Source: a virus. Taken from it: a stretch of 32,706 nt of DNA. The notes under the pieces are model-generated. The model ran no database searches and was not told the origin of the DNA. It worked only from the letters and a program-made list of their open reading frames with translations. Numbering within the stretch: the stretch's first letter is position 1; the number at the start of each line of letters is the position of its first letter. This document shows, one piece after another, positions 28,978-32,706 of the stretch. The stretch covers positions 1 to 32,706 of IMG/VR virus record IMGVR_UViG_3300018415_000021; one strand, 5' to 3'. The position numbers and the translations under genes are program-made.

Positions 28978-29300
28978 TACATGTTACCAAGAGCACCCAT
29001 CTCACGAGGCATACCGCCAGCTGGTGCTCTACGCTGTTGCTGCATTTGTGCACCTTGACCTGCTACTGCTTCAACGAGTTCTTGCAACTCAGGCAACAAC
29101 TTCATCAAAACACGAGCAACTTCTGGGGTGATTGCTGAATCAAGCATCCGCAACTCTTCTGGACCCATATTTGCTAACCGAGCCATCAGAACAGCACGGA
29201 TGCTTTCAGACGACTTCATTAAATTTTCACGACCTTGAGCAGGCATTGCAGCCAGAGGATTGGCAGTCGCACCATCCATTTTCATTGGTTCACGAGCCAT
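28977..29300 (-). CDS. Small virion-arm protein, 107 aa
   Basis: Begins MAREPMKMDGATANPLAAMP, then a helical core (LMARLANMGPEELRMLDSAI, VARVLMKLLPELQELVEAVA) and a Gln/Pro/Gly/Met-rich tail. The MAREPM start resembles the portal N-terminus by chance or composition only. It may be a small structural or assembly protein. GGAGATTTTATA precedes the ATG, and both ends are joined to neighbours as TAATG, so it is a firm member of the operon without a known role. Confidence 0.65.
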   Translation of the reverse strand: MAREPMKMDGATANPLAAMPAQGRENLMKSSESIRAVLMARLANMGPEELRMLDSAITPEVARVLMKLLPELQELVEAVAGQGAQMQQQRRAPAGGMPREMGALGNM

Positions 29301-30637
29301 TATAAAATCTCCTTTGGCTTGTAGAGTGATGACCAGTCTGTGGTCTTACAAAATGCACCGATGACCCAACAAGTTGGCTCGAAGATGCGACGATAAACTT
29401 TGCCTAGATAATCAGGCTTGTTTCGCTCTCCGTAAATGTAAGCGATCTCATTAGCCCTGTGACAAGCAACATGTTTCCAGAAATTAACAAGTTTCCCTTT
29501 ACGCATTTGCTTGACCATCCAGACAGCCCAAACATGATAACCATTAACATGCTGTGGGGTTAGGTAGTCACGAGTGAATCGGTAATCAAGAACAACTTGC
29601 TTACGAGTCATCATGCCTTGACGGCACAACTCATTACAAATAACTCGGCCACCTACAATTCCACCAAGAACACCACCGATAACTCCTCCGATTCCAGGAA
29701 GCAGAGCATTACCGACTGCTGTTCCGATTGCTGAAGCACCTGCAGACTTTGCTGCCTTTTCAGGATCCTCGCCCATAGCGAGCTGAACACCAAAGTTGAT
29801 AATTCCAGCACCTGCGGCACCTGACCAGTTGGCTTTTGCTGCTTCAGTCCCATAAAGCCTATCACCAACCTGTTCAAGATAAGTCGGTGTTGAAGAGCTG
29901 GCTGTGATTGCTTCGGAGGTGATATTTCCTTTTGCTCCTTCGCTTAGGGTTGCTTTGCCTGCTTTATCAACAGTGACACCTGCCTTTGAAAGTTCGTCTG
30001 CGGTGTAAGAAGTTACATTATCACCGATTGATTTTCCTGCATCATCACCCAATGCATTGAAAAGGTCTAAGTTGCCTGTGGCTTCTGCTACTTTTCTGTT
30101 TGCTAGTTCTGGAACAACAATATTGTTTTTAGGCAATTCGGAAAGATTTGAGAATGCTGAACTTTGAGTTGAAGAAACAAGCTGTGATGGCGTAGATCCA
30201 AAAGTTTGTCCAACACCTGCCAAAAGTTTGTCTGTTGTGCTGCCTGCTAAGTAAGGATCAAAAAGTGCGGCACCTGCTTGAGATGCTGCTTGTTGACCGA
30301 CTTGGCTGGCTACGCCTATTACTGCTTGCTTGCCGATCTCTGACCAATCAGGAAGTCCTGGAGGAGCACCTTGTTCTTCAGTCAGCCTACGGTATTCCTC
30401 AAGCATCTCCCTGTCAGAGTCGCTGTTGGGATTATAACTTCTGGTTCCTGTTTGGATTGTGCGAACCCAGTTGAATACAGGCATCGCAGAAGTTCCATAA
30501 ACATTCTGCAAATTGCTCAAATCCATTTGTGGCGTTTGAGACCTTGTTTGATAAACACCATAAATAACAGGCTTATCTGATTCTTCCTCTAGGGTCAGGC
30601 CTGTCAATGCTCCTGGTTGTCCTGTTACGTCTGCCAT
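29300..30637 (-). CDS. Virion protein with glycine zipper and conserved C-terminal domain, 445 aa
   Basis: The N-terminal 150 residues are polar (start MADVTGQPGALTGLTLEEES), followed by a Ser/Thr/Ala-rich region. Near residues 300-332 a glycine zipper, LPGIGGVIGGVLGGIVGG, could insert into or pack against a membrane. The C-terminal 110 residues form a distinct compact domain beginning ICNELCRQGMMTRKQVV and containing GYHVWAVWMVKQMRKGK. I recall this C-terminal domain type at the ends of various phage tail or ejection proteins. It may take part in tail-tip assembly or membrane passage (inference). AAAGGAG precedes the ATG, which overlaps the preceding stop as TAATG. Confidence 0.6.
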   Translation of the reverse strand: MADVTGQPGALTGLTLEEESDKPVIYGVYQTRSQTPQMDLSNLQNVYGTSAMPVFNWVRTIQTGTRSYNPNSDSDREMLEEYRRLTEEQGAPPGLPDWSEIGKQAVIGVASQVGQQAASQAGAALFDPYLAGSTTDKLLAGVGQTFGSTPSQLVSSTQSSAFSNLSELPKNNIVVPELANRKVAEATGNLDLFNALGDDAGKSIGDNVTSYTADELSKAGVTVDKAGKATLSEGAKGNITSEAITASSSTPTYLEQVGDRLYGTEAAKANWSGAAGAGIINFGVQLAMGEDPEKAAKSAGASAIGTAVGNALLPGIGGVIGGVLGGIVGGRVICNELCRQGMMTRKQVVLDYRFTRDYLTPQHVNGYHVWAVWMVKQMRKGKLVNFWKHVACHRANEIAYIYGERNKPDYLGKVYRRIFEPTCWVIGAFCKTTDWSSLYKPKEIL

Positions 30638-30885
30638 TAGCTGATTACTCCTTTCCCTTTTAAGTCTTCTATGAGAGTGCCAAGAACATCGGCAACCTCA
30701 GCTAAAGTTGTTGAATCTGCATCTAAAACATAATCTTTTGTGACATTTGATGTTTGAAATGGGGTTGTGTTTGCTGCTGAGTTGATCTCAGACAACTGCA
30801 ACTCCAAAGTGGAGATCGTCCTTTGTGCCCAGCCTTGCTCGTAGGCTCTTGGTGGTTGTGGCAATCTTACATTTATTCTACTCAT
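30637..30885 (-). CDS. Small virion-arm protein, 82 aa
   Basis: Begins MSRINVRLPQPPRAYEQGWA and continues with a helix (RTISTLELQLSEINSAAN), then an Asp/Thr/Ser region and a terminal helix (LAEVADVLGTLIEDLKGKG). The size and place between the tail-hub-like protein and the zipper protein suggest a minor structural or adaptor protein. Its start overlaps the preceding stop by ATGA and its stop overlaps the next start by TAATG. Confidence 0.65.
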   Translation of the reverse strand: MSRINVRLPQPPRAYEQGWAQRTISTLELQLSEINSAANTTPFQTSNVTKDYVLDADSTTLAEVADVLGTLIEDLKGKGVIS

Positions 30886-32706
30886 CTCAAGCCATCCTGC
30901 CTTGCGTTAACTCTGAAATCACCAACCAGCCAACTATCTCCGACTGAGGAACTTTCCAATTTGAATCCTATCTGGCGACCACGAGCTCGCAGACTTACTT
31001 TAGTTGAATTTGACGAAATAGTAAATGGTCCTTTTGTAATATCAACATCTTGAGGATATTTTCTTGACTTTACAGTCATATTCAAAGAACCTGTCATTGT
31101 TGCATCAGGCACAACTTTATCAACAAGCATCAAATCATCACCAGTTTGAGAAACTTCCATTGGTGAAGTTTCAATGAATGCAGTCATAGCAGCACCATCA
31201 GCGTCTGTTCCAGTTTCGTGATTGTAAAGATCTCCGTCTTCATCATAAGCAAAAGGAACTTTCCGGAAGCCAAATGCATCTTCCCATGCGGTTCTTGACA
31301 TTGACCCGATTGACCAAGCATTATCTCTGTAATTATATGTTACATAAGAATCAGGCTCTGGGTCAGGAGTTGTTGCTGAGACGTCAGTGCTGACATAGAA
31401 CCAAGTAACTTCATCAAAATCTTTATTCAGTGCGCAGAAAAATTTATCTGAATAGTTCTTTTGCATTCTGTCAAATACATAGTGCTTAACTGGGCATGGC
31501 AACTCTTGAACAGCACCATTGTAAATGAAGAATGTTTCATTAGACATCCAGTAAACATCCCCATCAACATTCCCCATAACACCCATGCCTATGGCTCCGC
31601 AGTTCGTAGCCAACAAACGGAATGCAAAAGTGAATGGTGGGCCAACAAATGACATCCCGTAAACTGCTTCATCCGTAGAGATGAATGTTTCATCACGAGT
31701 TGATATCACGTCTGTTATCTTTGTCCCGACAACAAGCCTCTGATCACCTGCTGTGTTGGTTGCTGATGGCGTCCAGTTTGCATAATCTTCTTGGTCAGAC
31801 CAACGCACAAGCATCGGGTCAATGTCCGAACCACCCAAAGGTGTGCACCCGCAAGAAACCAAATGCCTATCAGGGAAAGAAACAGTCGTCATCCTGTTTT
31901 CATCAGGAACATCAGAAGCACCACCAAGACTAGAAACTGCAACAGCTCTGCTTCCAACGCCTGTGGAAGTGTCCCAATAATATATAGCACCACTGCGAAC
32001 AGTTGCTATTATGTCTTCACCCCATTGGTTCAAAGTCCATTGTGAGTTTTCCAAACGCAGACTCGTAGAGATTGTCCGAGGAGTTCCCCAAGTTCCTAAT
32101 CCCCATCCACCAGCACCCCAACCGAGTGCAGCATTTGATGTTTGAGTTCCTAATCCAGCAGCCGCACCAATTAAATAATCAATATTGACTGTTCCACCAC
32201 CTGTTCCTGTGCTGGTTGCTGCTGTTCCTACATCAATTGTGTAAGTGTTCGCATCAATGTAAGATATTTGATAGCCATAGGCTGCATTGATAGTGTCTGC
32301 GAGAATGCCATTGGTCGCACTGGCACCTCTTATTCTTACCCAGTCTCCGTCCAATGCACCATGGGCTGTATCCGTAACAGTTATGACGGAACTAGTGTCA
32401 ACAGTCGCAAATGGATTTGACAGACTGGATGAAGTTTTACGCAGAGGAGTTATATCGTATAAGGCTTGGTTCTCGTTAACCATCAAGTGATTGTGAGTTC
32501 CGAGTGCCAAATAGTCTTCACCATCTGTTATGGCACGCCAATAAAGCATGCTGAGAACAAAACCTATGGCAGTTGCTGTAATTGTGTAGTTTGCATTGCC
32601 ATCGGAGGAAAGGCCATATTGTGTTTCTTTTTCCCAGCCACCAATCTTTGTTGGGAATCCGTCTCTGAATCTTACTTTGTCTCCGTCAATATAAAATGGA
32701 CCATTC
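30882..32706 (-). CDS. Tail-hub/head-closure-like protein (5' end beyond the window)
   Basis: The frame is open to the right edge; 607 residues are visible and the start is missing. The first visible part reads NGPFYIDGDKVRFRDGFPTK, then IGGWEK, which normally lies shortly after the start of this family, so few residues should be missing. A beta-propeller-like body follows with LALGTHNHLMV, SWDQ-type repeats such as RLVVGTKITDVISTRDETFI, and Trp-rich GWGAGGWGLGTWG. It resembles the podovirus tail or DNA-stabilisation proteins (P22 gp10 and T7 gp12 type) that close the portal below the head. The ATG at 32549 is internal, since the conserved segment lies upstream of it. Family assignment is by recognition of these segments, not by search. 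Confidence 0.75.
   Translation of the reverse strand, partial: NGPFYIDGDKVRFRDGFPTKIGGWEKETQYGLSSDGNANYTITATAIGFVLSMLYWRAITDGEDYLALGTHNHLMVNENQALYDITPLRKTSSSLSNPFATVDTSSVITVTDTAHGALDGDWVRIRGASATNGILADTINAAYGYQISYIDANTYTIDVGTAATSTGTGGGTVNIDYLIGAAAGLGTQTSNAALGWGAGGWGLGTWGTPRTISTSLRLENSQWTLNQWGEDIIATVRSGAIYYWDTSTGVGSRAVAVSSLGGASDVPDENRMTTVSFPDRHLVSCGCTPLGGSDIDPMLVRWSDQEDYANWTPSATNTAGDQRLVVGTKITDVISTRDETFISTDEAVYGMSFVGPPFTFAFRLLATNCGAIGMGVMGNVDGDVYWMSNETFFIYNGAVQELPCPVKHYVFDRMQKNYSDKFFCALNKDFDEVTWFYVSTDVSATTPDPEPDSYVTYNYRDNAWSIGSMSRTAWEDAFGFRKVPFAYDEDGDLYNHETGTDADGAAMTAFIETSPMEVSQTGDDLMLVDKVVPDATMTGSLNMTVKSRKYPQDVDITKGPFTISSNSTKVSLRARGRQIGFKLESSSVGDSWLVGDFRVNARQDGLR

Noticed and set aside
32549-32549. 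ATG at 32549 as start of the tail-hub-like gene
   Set aside because: The frame stays open to the edge and encodes the family-type segment DKVRFRDGFPTKIGGW upstream of it.
1-32706. CRISPR array, tRNA, rRNA, insertion sequence or integrase
   Set aside because: No regular repeat-spacer pattern, cloverleaf, transposase or recombinase motif was seen on either strand.

Overview
The window is a stretch of a double-stranded DNA tailed phage genome, most likely podovirus-like. The evidence is a large portal protein, a large terminase subunit, a tail-hub/head-closure-like protein and three big Gly/Ala/Gln-rich candidate ejection proteins, with no tape-measure or sheath gene in view. No integrase, repressor, tRNA or recognisable lysis gene is visible. 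I infer an aquatic proteobacterial host from the general gene style, but nothing in the sequence proves the host. Both edges cut a gene: the portal runs off the left edge and the tail-hub-like protein runs off the right edge, both on the minus strand. The capsid-side genes are presumably outside the window, and the structural arm probably joins across the two ends (inference).

Layout. (1) 1-3832, minus: candidate small terminase, large terminase, portal. (2) 3892-5058, minus: an early-looking four-gene operon (182 aa, 62 aa, 53 aa membrane peptide, 72 aa zinc-ribbon-like protein). It is joined by ATGA and TAATG overlaps and ends in an intrinsic terminator lying inside the last gene. (3) 5059-5600: a divergent non-coding region with a clear leftward promoter, two TAAGTCYTTG boxes, an imperfect hairpin and a 59-base G-free tract, possibly a control or origin region. 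(4) 5601-22662, plus: the regulation and replication arm. It holds an NrdR-like zinc ribbon, an archaeo-eukaryotic-type primase, a UvrD-like helicase, a Rossmann flavoprotein next to thyX, an HTH protein, a HAD phosphatase, a DnaQ-like exonuclease, a C-family DNA polymerase (DnaE-like), a cysteine-peptidase-like protein, an SNF2-like helicase and a VRR-Nuc-like nuclease. (5) 22643-32706, minus: virion genes converging on arm 4 with a 20-bp tail-to-tail overlap.

How it works together. The phage appears to bring most of its own replication fork: primase, C-family polymerase, a separate proofreading exonuclease, two helicases and a junction-type nuclease, plus a route to dTMP through ThyX. Three promoters with the same design control the non-virion genes. 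Each has an upstream TAAGTCYTTG box, a TTGCCT -35, a 17-nt spacer, a (G/C)ATA(C/A)T -10, a 5' leader hairpin of different sequence, and then a GAGAAAGGA ribosome-binding motif. That 9-mer, or a one-base variant, stands 15-17 nt before the start of most genes that are not overlapped by the gene before (19 nt for the NrdR-like gene). Tightly overlapped genes mostly lack it and rely on ATGA/TAATG coupling. This shared control signature and the unusual polymerase, primase and peptidase content are the most interesting aspects of the window.
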